Source: Ascaphus truei (Eukaryota; Chordata; Amphibia; Anura; Ascaphidae). Taken from it: a stretch of 64,000 bases of DNA. Where the stretch lies: assembly GCA_036426205.1 (NCBI GenBank), contig CM071579.1:13422071-13486070 (forward strand). Reading direction: 5' to 3'. Below are positions 33,990-45,415 of this stretch, piece by piece (position 1 is the first letter of the stretch; every line of letters starts with the position of its first letter). Under the pieces are notes generated by a model. That model worked only from the letters and a program-made list of their open reading frames with translations, did not search any database and was not told the origin of the DNA. A program made the translations under genes and the position numbers.

Positions 33990-34200
33990 GATGTTCAATG
34001 TATTTTATTGATGTTTGTATCATAATGTTTATTGGAGGTAGAGGGATTGAATGAAGGAGGTAGTTGCCCCAGGTGGGCAGTGGAAGGGGTTAACAATTTA
34101 ATTACCATAGTGGTTAACCCCTCCCAGAACCTTCCCGGTAGGCCTAACCACCCACCCTGGGGCAATTACCCCCTTCACTCACCCCCTACGCCCCCAATCA
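33990..34200. repeat. Repeat shared with 58800-59050
   Basis: GGTAGTTGCCCCAGGTGGG, GGCCTAACCACCCACCC, TGGGGCAATTACCCCCTTCA and related words recur at 58870-59040. It directly adjoins the palindrome at 34214 here, and the related copy lies 50-150 bp after a similar half-palindrome at 58635, so the two repeat types may be parts of one larger element. Confidence 0.55.
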
Positions 34201-34213
34201 ACCTGGTAATCAC

Positions 34214-34485
34214 ACAGTATTGTAGCAGGGGGTCTCCAGAGCTGAATCGTATTGATTTCAGGTCTGGAGACCCCCTGCTTTCCAGGTTACAGGATCCATT
34301 ATGGGGTGCCGGTATCAGTCTGGTTTGTTTAAATCCCCCGATCACGTGGGCCGTGAAACGGGAGAATTTAAACATGGCCGCCGGGATACCGGCACCCCAT
34401 AACAGGGCCTGTAACTCGGGAAGCAGGGGTCCCGGTCCTGGAATCAATGCGGCTCAGCTCCGGAGACCCTCTGCTACAATACTGT
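34214..34485. repeat. 272-bp palindromic fold-back repeat
   Basis: ACAGTATTGTAGCAGGGGGT at the left mirrors the right end CTGCTACAATACTGT. GGTGCCGGTATC mirrors GATACCGGCACC. GTTTAAAT mirrors ATTTAAAC around the centre near 34350. Related palindromes are at 58635-58750 (one arm) and 62205-62522. Confidence 0.8.
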
Positions 34486-34919
34486 ATTATTAAAATAAAA
34501 TAAACCCCCCGCGATCACCTGTTAGAGGCGCGCAGGGAGAGTGACTGATTCCGTCTATCTCTTACTGCGTGTCTCTTACAGACAGGTGAAGCCCGGTAAG
34601 ATTCACGCAGCTCGAGTCCCATTCAAATGCAGGGACCCCCGCTGTGTTAATCCGATGGGTCATTAAATCTGCTGCAGACCATCTCACGGGGTATTTGGAG
34701 AATTGGCCGCGAATTTGTCCTGTGATTTGGTTGACAAACAGCCAGCTGCTACTGTATATCAAAATAGTATAAATGGATTAATGGGTGGCACTGTTCTTTG
34801 CTGCCAGAGTGGACTGCAACACTGTTCTCAGCGGCAGCAAATGGGTTAAAAGGGGCGCTTTTCCGCTCTCCAGCACAGTGTCACTCTTTTTTTCTATTTG
34901 ACTCTCCCACTCCTGCAGG
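34486..34919. other. No gene seen
   Basis: Moderate G+C spacer between the palindrome and the minus-strand LTR. No feature recognised. Confidence 0.4.
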
Positions 34920-34923
34920 GAAG

Positions 34924-35622
34924 TGAAACCCCTCTGCTTTTAGCTCTCAGACTTACAACTATAGCTGAGGCGGGGGCCTGAGTCCTTGTTAATGACTTTC
35001 TGGGCCACACGTGGCCTACGGTCAGACGGCAGGAATAACACAGACACAGGATGGGTGATACAAGTAATTTACTTATACCTTACTGACTCCGTTACCTTGT
35101 GATCCTCAGATGAGGATCACTACACACAGTATACAAGTTAATACACAACCCCCAATAATGCTGCGCGGTGTGAGCCAGTGTCAGTGGAGTAGTAGCCGTC
35201 CAATCCTGTGTATGTTGGCTTATGATGGTACCGGCAAACCATGGGAACTCGTGTACTGAACCTGTTGCAGGCCTGGTCTTTGAAAAGGGCGCTTCGGTGC
35301 CACTGTTCTTTTATAGCCATTGAGGGTTCCCCTTGATGCTTGATGTCTCGTACACGTCTGGCACTTTCGCTCTCTGCTGCTGATGCCACATGCACTCCGC
35401 AATCCTCGACCGAATCCGATAACACTGAGGTTCGTGCTGATCTTACTCAAGATTGCTGCCCCCCTTCTTAAAGTCTCCTCTCTCTCATAGTCCCTGCTCT
35501 TCCACAGCTGTTATTATTGGCTGCTCTTATGTCCATCACAGTTACATGTCCAGAGCACATTGGAGAGGAATCTGCCAGGGGGCAGTGTAAGTGTGTGTGA
35601 GCTCATCGCAAAAGGGGTTACA
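34924..35622 (-). mobile_element. LTR, minus strand, GAAG target duplication
   Basis: 699 bp that read TGAAACCCC...GGGGTTACA on the plus strand, flanked by GAAG (34920-34923 and 35623-35626). On the minus strand it begins TGTAACCCC and has a TATA box GGCTATAAAAGAAC near 35315, which supports the orientation. The left end is less certain, since TGAAAC is a weak match to an LTR terminus. Confidence 0.6.
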
Positions 35623-35626
35623 GAAG

Positions 35627-36150
35627 TAAAAGAAAATGCATTTTGCTCATTGGAAGGCAGCAGTGTTGTTGTAAACTCATTACACACATGCCTGCTGTTC
35701 TCCTCTGCAGCGTTGTAGACCATGTAGTTGTTACCACAGTATGAAGAGTAATGAGTCTGCAAGACAGCAGAACACACATTAATTGTCACCAGTGTAATGA
35801 TCTACCCTTCTCTCCCCAAGGGCATTCCATCTTTCCCCGGCTGAAAGGGCATGCTAGCATACAGTGACATTACCTATGTGATGAATGACCTCGCGGCCAC
35901 ACTTCTGATTCAGTGATTGATCATGTCCAATTAATTCCTTGGAGAAATCAATGGTCTCTACCTTGCTCATTTACATTAATTACTAATAACACCCTATAAA
36001 TGAATTCATTCCTCATGTGTGCTTGCGCTGGAGAGGACCTAACTTTAATTAAACCGGGGAGCAGGTGCTTGCTTATAAATTTAGACTAGTATAACTCCAT
36101 AACATTATTATGTCATTTTGATTTTTAGACTGTAGCTAACATTATTCCAT
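35627..36150. other. No gene seen
   Basis: AT-rich DNA without recognised repeats. Short frames lack domains. Confidence 0.45.
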
Positions 36151-36157
36151 ATTTTTA

Positions 36158-36244
36158 AAGTGTGTGTATATATATATATATATTATATTATATATATATA
36201 TATTATATATATATATAATATCTATATATATATATATATATATA
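36158..36244. repeat. AT microsatellite
   Basis: Imperfect run of alternating A and T. Confidence 0.9.
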
Positions 36245-36968
36245 CGCTCCAATTATTAAGCATATCATTATACTTTTTAAATATAGTATATAGTCGTTAT
36301 ATTAAAAACTTGAATCTCCAATCTGCAGTATTTCTCATGATGATGTGTGACATACTGTGTACAAATAAAAGTCATTATTAATAAACTCTATGCAACCTTA
36401 AGCACTGACTTAGATCTTGCTGACTGCCAATGCTACAGTATGTACAGTATCTATTCTCAGTGGGGAAAATGAGTGCCTATTAGAATTAATAAGGATAATG
36501 TGTATCTACTCGAGAAAACACTTAAGCTTGGTATATAAAGTGCCCCGTAATTGCAAAGATTGTATGATTATCTAATTACGTAGAGTGTGTGAACCAAAAT
36601 ACAGAGGGGTAAAGTGATTTCTATACTCAGATGATGTACTGTACCTGATGCATACAAGAAGTGCTCTCTCCTAACTGGGTGTTTTTCCGACGTTGTTTAA
36701 TCACAATTGGTCAGTTGTTTAACCGCATGCTAATTGTTCAACTAGCTAGCCACTGACCAACTGACCACGAAACCACTAATTTAATTGTTTAACTCATCAA
36801 TGCCCAGATCAATAGAGCTCTGTTATGGACTTAACAAGTCACTTAAGAACTTAGGTTAACCCCTTGTTACGCGTTAACGTGTATCTACCAAGCTCGATAC
36901 GTAGTGTTAGATGCTGTTTTCAGCCGGGAAGGCATGGCATTAACTACAACAGATGTTCGTGTTAATGA
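36245..36968. other. No gene seen
   Basis: AT-rich DNA. Around 36690-36800 repeated TTGTTTAAC and CTAGCTAG-like words recur at 38700-38770, which suggests remnants of one dispersed repeat on both sides of the LTR. Confidence 0.4.
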
Positions 36969-36970
36969 CA

Positions 36971-38200
36971 TGTGTGGCCAGGTCTCCCCTCCGGGCATCC
37001 CCCTTGGCCCCGAACTTGGTTCCCCGCTTACCTCCACGCAGCGGGGGGAATCTCCGATAGGAGCAGAGAGGTGGGAGTAATGTGAAGGGAGCACTCCGGT
37101 GCTCCGGAGGCTCTGTGGTGCACCCGGCTAGCGGGGGCCGCCATGTTGGGACTGGCGCCGGTGCAGGAGTCGCATTGCGCATGCGCAGACTGGGTCATGT
37201 TGCCATTAGGAGTAGTGCATGCTTCGCAATGAACAGGAACAGTGGTGGCCATTACCAATAAGCCCGGCAGGGGAAGTACAGAACCGAGCAGACCCGGGGC
37301 TGTGGATCACTTGCTGCACTACAGCCAATAGGGCTCCTGGATTCTCCTGCTCTGATATTGCTACATTTCAATCGCTGAGGACCACGCCAGTCTGAGCTGG
37401 GACAAGGAAAGGGTAGGGTGCCCATGGCCCCAGCACTAGACCAGAGACTCCCTTAGGCCCAAGCTAGGCCTCTATTCCCCTAAGCTTTTGGTTGCTGCAG
37501 GGACAGGCCCATTAGATAGGGACACTGCCCCTGTAGTGCCAAGTGTGAGGGACACAGCGGCAAACTGGCAATCCGGTGGTCTCGGACCAGATCACCCACA
37601 GATAATATACTCTCTTCATGATGGGACCCTCCAGCTGGACACCACCATGTGGAGATGGAGGTGGAATCATTGCTGACGACGACATGGGACCGGATGACCT
37701 CTTTATCTTTATTCGGTGCTACCAGTTGCTGGAGTACCCGGCAGGTATCATACCTAGACCTACAAGTGCACCAACTTTAACACAGGTTGTGGGCAGCGCT
37801 GTCGCACACACTTTGGGTGGGTTGACTCTTGTGGACACCAGGGTGGTTGGGTGCCCAGGGGTACCTCAGTACTTTGGTGTGAACACTGCGTTGGAGGGCA
37901 CTGTGGGGTTACAGTCGTGAGTGGCCTATTTGGTGTGGATGTTGTATTGTTATTCCTTTTAAATATATGCATGCAGTAAACTGGTATCTTTATCAGTGTG
38001 TGTATTATTGTATTGGGTCCTGTGCCGGGGTTATCCAACGTAGTTAGGATCCCGCATAGGTGGAGGCGCTGTCACCAGACGGATCAGGTACACCCCAGGC
38101 TCCCAGCAGCGCAGGTTCAGGCCTCCTGTGAGCCACAGGTAACGCACCACACACACAGTAGCCGCCATATCTCCCATAGGGTGGGGGAAAGTGCGCTACA
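36971..38200 (+). mobile_element. LTR related to 8649-9743
   Basis: The right half matches the LTR at 8649-9743: TTGCTGCAGGGACAGGCCCAT, TAGATAGGGACACT, ACACTTTGGGTGGGTTGACT, GGTTGGGTGCCCAGGGG, and the box GTGGAGGCGCTG at 38060-38071. It ends GTGCGCTACA at 38200. The left end is set at TGTGTGGCCAGG by analogy. No matching target duplication was found (GACA before, CCAG after), so it may be one end of a rearranged element. Confidence 0.6.
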
Positions 38201-38204
38201 CCAG

Positions 38205-39865
38205 CAAAAGAGGCGTTCCCCCAAAACTGCAACCCACAAGAGGTTCCTTGAAGTTGACACAGGGATTGAACGTGACGTTTGTTATATCAGAGCTAAACTT
38301 GGCGTTACTTCCTTCCAGGCCCTGAAATAGGGCTGTAACAGAATCTAGATGGATGTAACACCACAGTTAGGTAGGATTGAACTAACATGCAGTAACTTAC
38401 AGCGTTCCCTTCCCTCTCATTTTAAAATGTAGGTAAACGCAGATTCACAGAGAGTAGCGCCACCTTTACGTAAGACACTTAACGCCATCTTTTGTTAAGT
38501 TAAAGCAAGGCTGTGCTAACTTAACATGACATTAAGCTATGCTAACGAGTTAAACAACAGCTGTTGTTTTGGCATATAATTAGCTTTGTGGATATGTGTT
38601 AACCTCAGGGAAAAGAACGGCTGTTATTGATTTTGATAATGGTACATTATTAGCCCTGAGTTAACAGACCACTGTGGATCTGGGCCCAACTGGTAGTTAA
38701 TAGTTTAATTATTTAATTGCTGCTCAGTTGTTTAACTAGTTAACTACTGTGCAGCTGTTTAACATGCTAAACTCCTCAGTTACTTAACCTGAACTACTAG
38801 TCAATTACGTGACCTTCTCAATGCTGGTCAGTTAGCCTTGATCTGCCTACTGTATTAAGTTCAGTCCTACTCTCCATAATGAGTTCCATGTGTTTTCAGG
38901 AGCAAAGGGGTTTACTTGTTTAATTAAAATACTTATGTTTCTAATGGTTTTTGCTGAGTAATAATAGTTTTAATTTTTAATATGCATACATATTCACTTT
39001 TTGTTTCCAGCAATATAAAAAAAAACACAGAAGTAAATGGGTTACTTTAGAAAAAGAACTGACCCTTTGTTTTGTTCTAGCAAAACCCTGGTAGATAGAT
39101 GTATAATCCCTTGTTTATTTACATGGTGGTGTTCTTTATTCCGATACTGTATTGCTAATTGAAATACCCATTAATGACATTAGAACAAGGTATGTAGCAC
39201 AGTTCACCAGAAGACTTCAAGATGCTTGAAATACAATAGTACAAAAGACACGGGGAAAAATGTCTCCATATTCCCTATTAGGAATCAGGTTTCTATAGCA
39301 GTCGCCTCAGGGAAGTGGTTCCATTAGTGGATTTACAACTGGAGTAGAATTGGAAGGTCTGCTAAAATCGTAACCCCTTGTCTGCCAAAGGGGACAGCAC
39401 CACGTCTTACGGGTTCCTCTGCCAAAAAAAATAGGGTTACTACAAATGCAAACGTGCCGGATTATTCCCACAAGGATTTGTAGATTCTATGAATGATGCA
39501 AATTAGGGCTCTTGGTCAAGGAAAAGCTTATGAGAATACCAGAAAGGATTTTGCCGGCACCTATTTGCTACCAGAGGGATAAACCCGCTTTCCTACTTAT
39601 CAAGCTGGTTGTGAAAAAAAAAGTACTTACCCAAATAACCTCTTTTTTTCATATGTACAGTTTTACACAAAGGAAGAAGTAATTTCGGGGGGTGAAAGGG
39701 ATAAACCTGCAGTCTCCCAATAAAGACTAAGGGGGATATTCTAGTAATTGCGAGTCATGTCAATCTGCATCAAAAGAGCCCTTTCTGATCGGATTGGCAT
39801 GCTTTGCTATTCGGTAAAAAAAAGCTGGATACTGTAGCAGTCCAAGAATAAACAACACAGGTTAA
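38205..39865. other. No gene seen; one dispersed repeat
   Basis: 38340-38690 parallels the repeat near 500-700. The rest is AT-rich without recognised ends or coding regions. Confidence 0.45.
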
Positions 39866-39869
39866 ATAC

Positions 39870-39965
39870 AATGCCGTGTGCTTGGAAAGAGGTTGAAACG
39901 TCGGTCATGCTTTGCTGAATAAATCCTCTTCGAATTGAAAATTTGAAAGTGCCGTCATTATTTGT
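39870..39965 (+). mobile_element. Retroelement 3' tail with GAAACGTC and AATAAA
   Basis: CTTGGAAAGAGGTTGAAACGTC (39881-39902) is followed within 20 bp by TTTGCTGAATAAATCC and then GAAAGTGCCGTC. The order matches the module-AATAAA-tail units elsewhere in the window, but the stem before GAAA has decayed. Confidence 0.4.
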
Positions 39966-40251
39966 ATTGCGATTCTGTAAGCCATTCTCGCATGTCCAAA
40001 CCGGGCGGAAAAGGCGATTTTTTAGAAGCGGTTTCATTCCGGCGGTGAAAATCCAGGCAGAATGACCAAGAAAGCGCAAACTCCCGTTTTTTGGACAACT
40101 AGCTGAATTCTAGTAGCTCCGTTCAGTGCAAAATGCAAAAACGCTTCCAATAACTTGCAGTTTGTCTCTCACCTCCTTCAGATTACTGAGTTTGGTACTG
40201 TATTGCAAATTTCATCCAGAGCCTGAAATATGGGGGTTGCAGGGAGAGAGC

Positions 40252-40351
40252 AAAACCCATATCTCATCAAAACCCATATCTCATCAAAACCCATATCTCA
40301 TCAAAACCCATATCTCATCAAAACCCATATCTCATCAAAACCCATATCTCG
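40252..40351. repeat. 17-bp minisatellite, about 6 copies
   Basis: Unit AAAACCCATATCTCATC repeated in perfect register; the last unit changes to ATCTCGAC. Open frames through it encode an artefactual repeat peptide. Confidence 0.92.
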
Positions 40352-40693
40352 ACAGATTCTGGATGGAGTTAGCACAACCTCAGGTCATTCCACTTGAAAA
40401 CCAAGTACAATCTGAGAGTTTTGACTGTTAAACTGTGCGGTTTGTCACTTTTTATAGACATGGTTTAAACTATGCGATTTGCAATACAGAATATGGATTT
40501 TTGCTTAGTTTTAATCCGCTACTAATGACCATGTCAAACCGCGCGGTTTGGCAATGACAAACTCGCACGTACTAAAATATCCCCCCCATGAGGCATACAA
40601 GGGAAATTAAAGTAATCTATATGGATTCAGACCGTTTTATGCAGATAGTGTGTGTATATATATATATATATATATTTTATATATATATATATA

Positions 40694-40736
40694 NNNNNNN
40701 NNNNNNNNNNNNNNNNNNNNNNNNNNNNNNNNNNNN
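40694..40736. other. Assembly gap (43 N) within an AT microsatellite
   Basis: 43 undetermined bases flanked on both sides by AT repeats (from about 40651). It marks an assembly break next to the start of a tandem duplication. Confidence 0.98.
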
Positions 40737-42430
40737 ATATATTCTTTAAAAAAAATATATAATAAACACAGAAACCCTTCACTGCCAGTGTTCAACATCA
40801 ATAGCTTGCAGACCCCGCTGGCAGCAAAAGGGTTTGCTCTGTCTACTATTTTAGACAGGAGAAAGCAGACAAATTCTTGTTAAAAAAGTGGACTAAAACA
40901 AACCCTTTTGCAAACAAATATGATGTGCAAACGTTAAAAGAAAAATGACTTTCGGCTTGGTGTGTATCCAAGGTCTTGCGTTTATTGTGAAAGGACAGGA
41001 GAGAGTGAAACCCAGTGATGAGCAGAAGAACGTCTTGGCATTTAAAAATAATAAACCCTCGAGCCCAGGCACCATTGCCCAGGACATCTGTAAATATTGT
41101 CCCTTTTTAGTGAAAACGATGGCAAAATTTCATCAGCACAACGTTCTCCATTTACACCAATCCCACATGGTACCTACTGACTAATATTTTTTTTCCTGCC
41201 ACAGCTAAATAGGAACGTGTTCTGTAATATCTCCACGCTGTTATTTCAATTGATTAACATATGGTACAAATAATCTGCTGATTTTATGATCTTTGCTTTT
41301 TTATAAAAAGCCATGTGACTGAACCGCTAGTCTTTACTGAATAACGCAGTCATTATAGACCAGTGGTATACCTTACTTTCCATGTATGCTATACTGTAAG
41401 TTTGTCTGATTTAGCAATTAAAGCATTCCAGCAATACCATACTGATATAGGGAAATAACATGATATGTATTTGGATATAGTGTTATTATAAGTCCAATCC
41501 TATGTGTTTGGTCAGTTAGTTTATTTGTAGATGTAGCTTTTGACGTTATGTAGGTGATAACAACGAAGAACACCCTCTGACTCTCAACTTGTTTTGTGTT
41601 GCTCTTGTCAGGAATTGCTAGTTAGCAAAATCAGCCAACAGAGCAAGCAAGACTTAATGTTCCCGGTACCATGGCAAGACACAAGAATCATCTCCTCGGG
41701 AACACTTGTGTACAGTGAGCTAGCCACGGGGAAGCCAAAAATTACACCCGCGGTTAGGTAGGTTTTATTTTTTAATGTCAATGCCAGTATCTGTCAGATA
41801 GCACAGTGAATATATCTTGTCCCTGACTACGGGAAGCAATTGCACAAGGACTTGACAGTACAATTAATAATATTTTGTTATAAAATGTTTTTACGCACAA
41901 TGTTGTCATGGTTATGTGTCTGTTATAGGGTTCACTATAAGATCATGCAACGTTTCTTAAGGGAAATAAAATTCTGTTGCACCCGTAACAATCTTTGTGC
42001 ATGATAAATTCACTACAATTTTTGCTATGGACGATTGTTTCTTTAAATACCATGTATTCTTATGGAAACAAGGGTGGCTGGCCTGGGGGTCAGGAGGCCA
42101 ATTGCTCCCCGGCTGGTGATATTTTAAAATTTGGGCCAGCAGCCGAAATGGAAATGCTCTCTGTGATGAATTAAGAGTGGAACCTGCTGCTTAGATCCAT
42201 CCACAGAGGGGGTCTGTGAGCAGACAGATCTCACTTGCTCCCCGGCTTTTGGCTTTGCAGCAGGGCAGGTTGGAGAATTTGCCTCTGGTCGTTCAGATTT
42301 CAAATATTTGGACCGGTAGCAGAGAAGAGAGAAGCAGGGTCTGGTGCAGTTCAATGACAGATCCCATCATTGGTGGCACTGCCGAGTCCAAATAGCAACC
42401 CCTGTGCCTCTCTGTAATGTAGCTAGTTTA

Positions 42431-42463
42431 TGGTAAGATGTGGTGTGTGTGTGGTGGGTGTTG

Positions 42464-42494
<31 letters not shown>

Positions 42495-42532
42495 TGTGTT
42501 GTGGGTGTGTGGGTGTGTGTGTGTGTGTGGTG

Positions 42533-42601
<69 letters not shown>
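42431..42601. repeat. GT microsatellite (copy A)
   Basis: Imperfect GT repeat, longer than its counterpart at 47013-47110. The 180-residue open frame on the minus strand runs through it as histidine-threonine repeats and is not a gene. Confidence 0.95.
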
Positions 42602-42603
<2 letters not shown>

Positions 42604-43273
42604 GATATATACGATACAATCACTATGCTGTAGGTGCTACAGACATAGATTTCCAGTATACGCGCAGTTATCTCCCCTGAGAAGCTAGCCACAGGTGCAG
42701 CTATCCGCCTGGTCTCCTGATGAGCAGGAGTGTAAAAGACAGACGAGAGCTGCACACAGATTTGATTGCTTTCCTCAAGAGAGAGAGAAAGTTCTCCCCC
42801 GTAGGAAGAGGCTGGCACAGCCCCTAGGCGCACCTGAACTGCCTGGTTTTTCAAACCCCAGGAAAAGGAAAGGACGCAAGACTGCACTGAAGCAGGGATG
42901 TCCTGTCCAGATATATGGAAGTTTACAGATGAATTCTCTGAACTCTCATTGGGCCAAGCCCCCAACAGAAACAGAAAGAGCTAAACATTATTGCGGTGCC
43001 TGTGACTGTGTATATCGTTATATATAACAGTACATGTTTTGGGGTGGTAACCAGCTTAGCTACCACCCAGTTAGAAAGGTCTGGAGCTGTTGTTTAGTCA
43101 GTCTCCTTAAAGGAGTAGATGTTTATTTTATGATTTGTTTTGCCTTAAAGGGACCGTGGGCCTGTTATTGTATTTCTTTAACCCTGTAAATAAACCCTAG
43201 TTGTAAGTGTTACAGCGTTTCCTGCCTATATTTGGAAAACCAAAATGCCTCTGCAACGTGATACAGAATCACA

Positions 43274-43328
<55 letters not shown>

Positions 43329-43330
43329 TA
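43274..43330. repeat. AT microsatellite (copy A)
   Basis: Alternating A and T directly beside the end of the ribozyme-bearing element. Confidence 0.9.
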
Positions 43331-43335
43331 TAATA

Positions 43336-43930
43336 TCAAAAGAAGAGAAGCGCCAGCTCCCATAGCATAATACTGTAAAATCAGTAACTTTATTCAAACA
43401 TGGAGTAGTCATCAGGACCTGTACTCACATGGTGGTAAAAACACAATCAGTTGAGATAATCGTAATTGCAGATGGACGCAGGTATGACAGATAATCAGGT
43501 AGCCCAGGTAATAGGTCAAATGCACCGGTATTGGGGAGGATAGGTCATAGATCAGTTGCACCAGGTATTGGGTGATCGAAGGTCATAGATCAGTCTCTCA
43601 CAGTCACCCAGATACTCTCAATAGAACCAATCCCAGCTGTATCCCCCGCAGCACTGCTCCCTATGGCTGTGTAGTGCACTTAACGGTATGCCCCTGCTGC
43701 AGAGTATCCTCCTCGGTAGGCTCTCCACGAGGTGTCCAAAAGCCTGTACTGAGAACAACCAGCCGCAGGTAATGGGGCGCCCAGAGGGATAGAAGTAGCA
43801 GGGAAGTGGGTGTTTCCTGGTTCTTGCTTCTCAGATCTCAGTCTGGGCTTGCCCCGCTTGTCGTCTAGCGTCACTACATTGATGTCACACATCTACGTGT
43901 TTCGTCACAGTTAGTGACTTTCTCAGAATT
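43336..43930 (-). mobile_element. Ribozyme-bearing element (copy A)
   Basis: Read on the minus strand: hammerhead-like module (43926-43894), about 500 bp without a coding region, TTTGAATAAAGTTAC near 43390, then GGAGCTGGCGCTTCTC at the end beside the AT microsatellite. It lies directly after the broken Gypsy protease frame. The same arrangement is in copy B. Confidence 0.5.
43894..43927 (-). ncRNA. Hammerhead-ribozyme-like module 5
   Basis: Box CTGAGAA (43926-43920), A, stem GTCAC/GTGAC with loop TAACT, then GAAA (43903-43900) and CACGTA. The stem is fully Watson-Crick, as in a true hammerhead stem II with G-C at its base. The core differs at G8 (A here) and has one extra A. Confidence 0.45.
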
Positions 43931-44094
43931 GGCCTCAGGACGATTCCCATAAGGTTGTTGTCGGGAACTGGGTGGAATCGCTTTAACAAGACCGGGAGCA
44001 TGGATCTACGAAGAGGTATACCATGAGCATTCTTGGTCCCTAGCCTTCCAGTGTACAAGGAATTGGTAGCGAATCTTGATCCACAACATTTCTC

Positions 44095-45150
44095 TCAGAC
44101 CCGGTAGTCGATGAAGGCAGAGGCAGGAACTAGGAAGCCAGAACCCTCAAGGAAGATAGACAGCATGACCCTGGTAGGTAGACCTCCTCTTACTAGGAGG
44201 GGAAGAAGAGATGGTACGCCAAGGACCCCCTTATACTCATTGGGTGGTTGGCATTTCCCGGCTTCATGGACAGTGAGCACCAGGTGACCGGTCGTCCGCA
44301 GTCTAGTAATGACTAATCCTCCAGTTTCTCCAACGTTGTTCTCTGAAGCGGGGAGCTGGTGACTTCCTAACTGCATTGGTTCTGGAGCTTCAAGAGCTGG
44401 GAAGTAGAAGGAGACAGATGGGAACAAGAGCGGTTGGTGTGGAGAACGTGAGTGATGGCGTTCAAGCTTCTTTACTTGAAGACGTTGATACACCCTAATA
44501 CAAATGGCAATAAGATCCATCGAGCACCGTATAGGTCTCTCTTGAGCACTAATTCAGTCTTTAATGTCTCGGAGAGACCTTGCCAGAAAAGCTGCAGATA
44601 ACGCCTCATTGTTCCAGCCGTTCTCTGCTGCGATGGTCCAAATTCCAGAGTGTATTTTGCAACCGGTTGTGCCCTGAGAAATGTGAAATAAGAAGAAGCA
44701 GCAGTAATCTTATGGCAAGGGGTATCAAAGACTTGCTTAATTCCTTCTTGAAGCGTAGGAACTTTTGGATAAGCTCCGGTCTCTACTCCCAGAGGGAGGG
44801 CGCCCCATTCCATGCGTCTCCGGATTAATAAAGCAATAATATACACCACCATAGCTCTATCAGAAGAGAAGCGGGAAGATGTTAACTCAAACTGTATGTC
44901 ACATTGATTGGAGGAAACCTCTGCATCCATTGGGATCTCCCGATATCGATTGGGAGTGGGGAGACGTGACTCGAGGGAAGTCAGGGAAGAAAACAGACAA
45001 AGTAGCAGGTCTAATAATTCTGGATTGTGATTGGTTAAGAGAAACTGTGGCCAGGTTTTCAGTTAAGGGAAGCATCTGATTATCCACAGTATTGGAAATG
45101 CTCAGGAATCGAGACAGGCTTGCTCACCTCAGGGGGTCCATGTCGTTGGG
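44095..45150 (-). pseudogene. Ty3/Gypsy gag-protease fragment, copy A
   Basis: Minus-strand frames contain a Gypsy gag core: NQCDIQFELTSSRFSSDRA, VVYIIALL, QVFDTPCHKITAASS, VAKYTLEF and FWQGLSETLK. Next come the C-terminal gag segment (EAPEPMQLGSHQLPASE) and the start of a protease (VPASAFID). One-base indels break the frame often: the CCHC zinc knuckle that is intact in copy B is lost here, and the protease DSG triplet is cut by a frameshift. No RT or integrase follows; the element is truncated where the ribozyme-bearing piece begins. Gag packages element RNA and protease cleaves the polyprotein; this copy cannot do either. Confidence 0.8.
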
Positions 45151-45183
45151 CTGGGGATCTAGGACCCACCCCCGGGGGAAACC

Positions 45184-45415
45184 CTTGCAGACCCCGCTGG
45201 CAGCAAAAGGGTTGCTCTGTCTACTATTTTTAACACAGAAACCCTTTCACTGCCAGTGTTCAACATCAATAGCTTGCAGACCCCGCTGGCAGCAAAAGGG
45301 TTGCTCTGTCTACTATTTTTAACACAGAAACCCTTTCACTGCCAGTGTTCAACATCAATAGCTTGCAGACCCCGCTGGCAGCAAAAGGGTTGCTCTGTCT
45401 ACTATTTTAGACAGG
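45184..45415. repeat. 89-bp tandem repeat at the duplication junction
   Basis: CTTGCAGACCCCGCTGGCAG starts at 45184, 45273 and 45362, so the unit is 89 bp in about 2.5 copies. The last copy runs on into duplication copy B. It also occurs once at 40807. It is either a local expansion or an assembly join. Confidence 0.9.

Larger units (their letters stand above)
40768..45153. repeat. 4.4-kb tandem duplication, copy A
   Basis: From ACAGAAACCCTTCACTGCC after the gap to TCCATGTCGTTGGGCTGG this block is repeated at 45331-49670 in the same order. The shared order is a cttgcagacc segment, AT-rich DNA, a GT microsatellite, an AT microsatellite, a ribozyme-bearing element and a minus-strand Gypsy fragment. 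Copy A has many one-base deletions relative to copy B, mostly in homopolymers. It could be a true tandem duplication or an unmerged haplotype copy placed beside the gap. Confidence 0.88.

Noticed and set aside
36971..38200. Exact target duplication CCAG for this LTR
   Set aside because: CCAG follows the right end but does not precede any credible left end, so I did not claim a duplication.
40650..40883. Open frame across the N gap
   Set aside because: It depends on undetermined bases and on an AT microsatellite.
42423..42965. Longest open frame in the window (180 residues, minus strand)
   Set aside because: More than half is histidine-threonine from the GT microsatellite. The rest has no domain and is broken in the duplicate copy.
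44472..44930. 152-residue frame as an intact host gene
   Set aside because: It is a Gypsy gag core (CDIQFELTSSRF and so on) with frameshifted ends, so it is part of a retrotransposon pseudogene.
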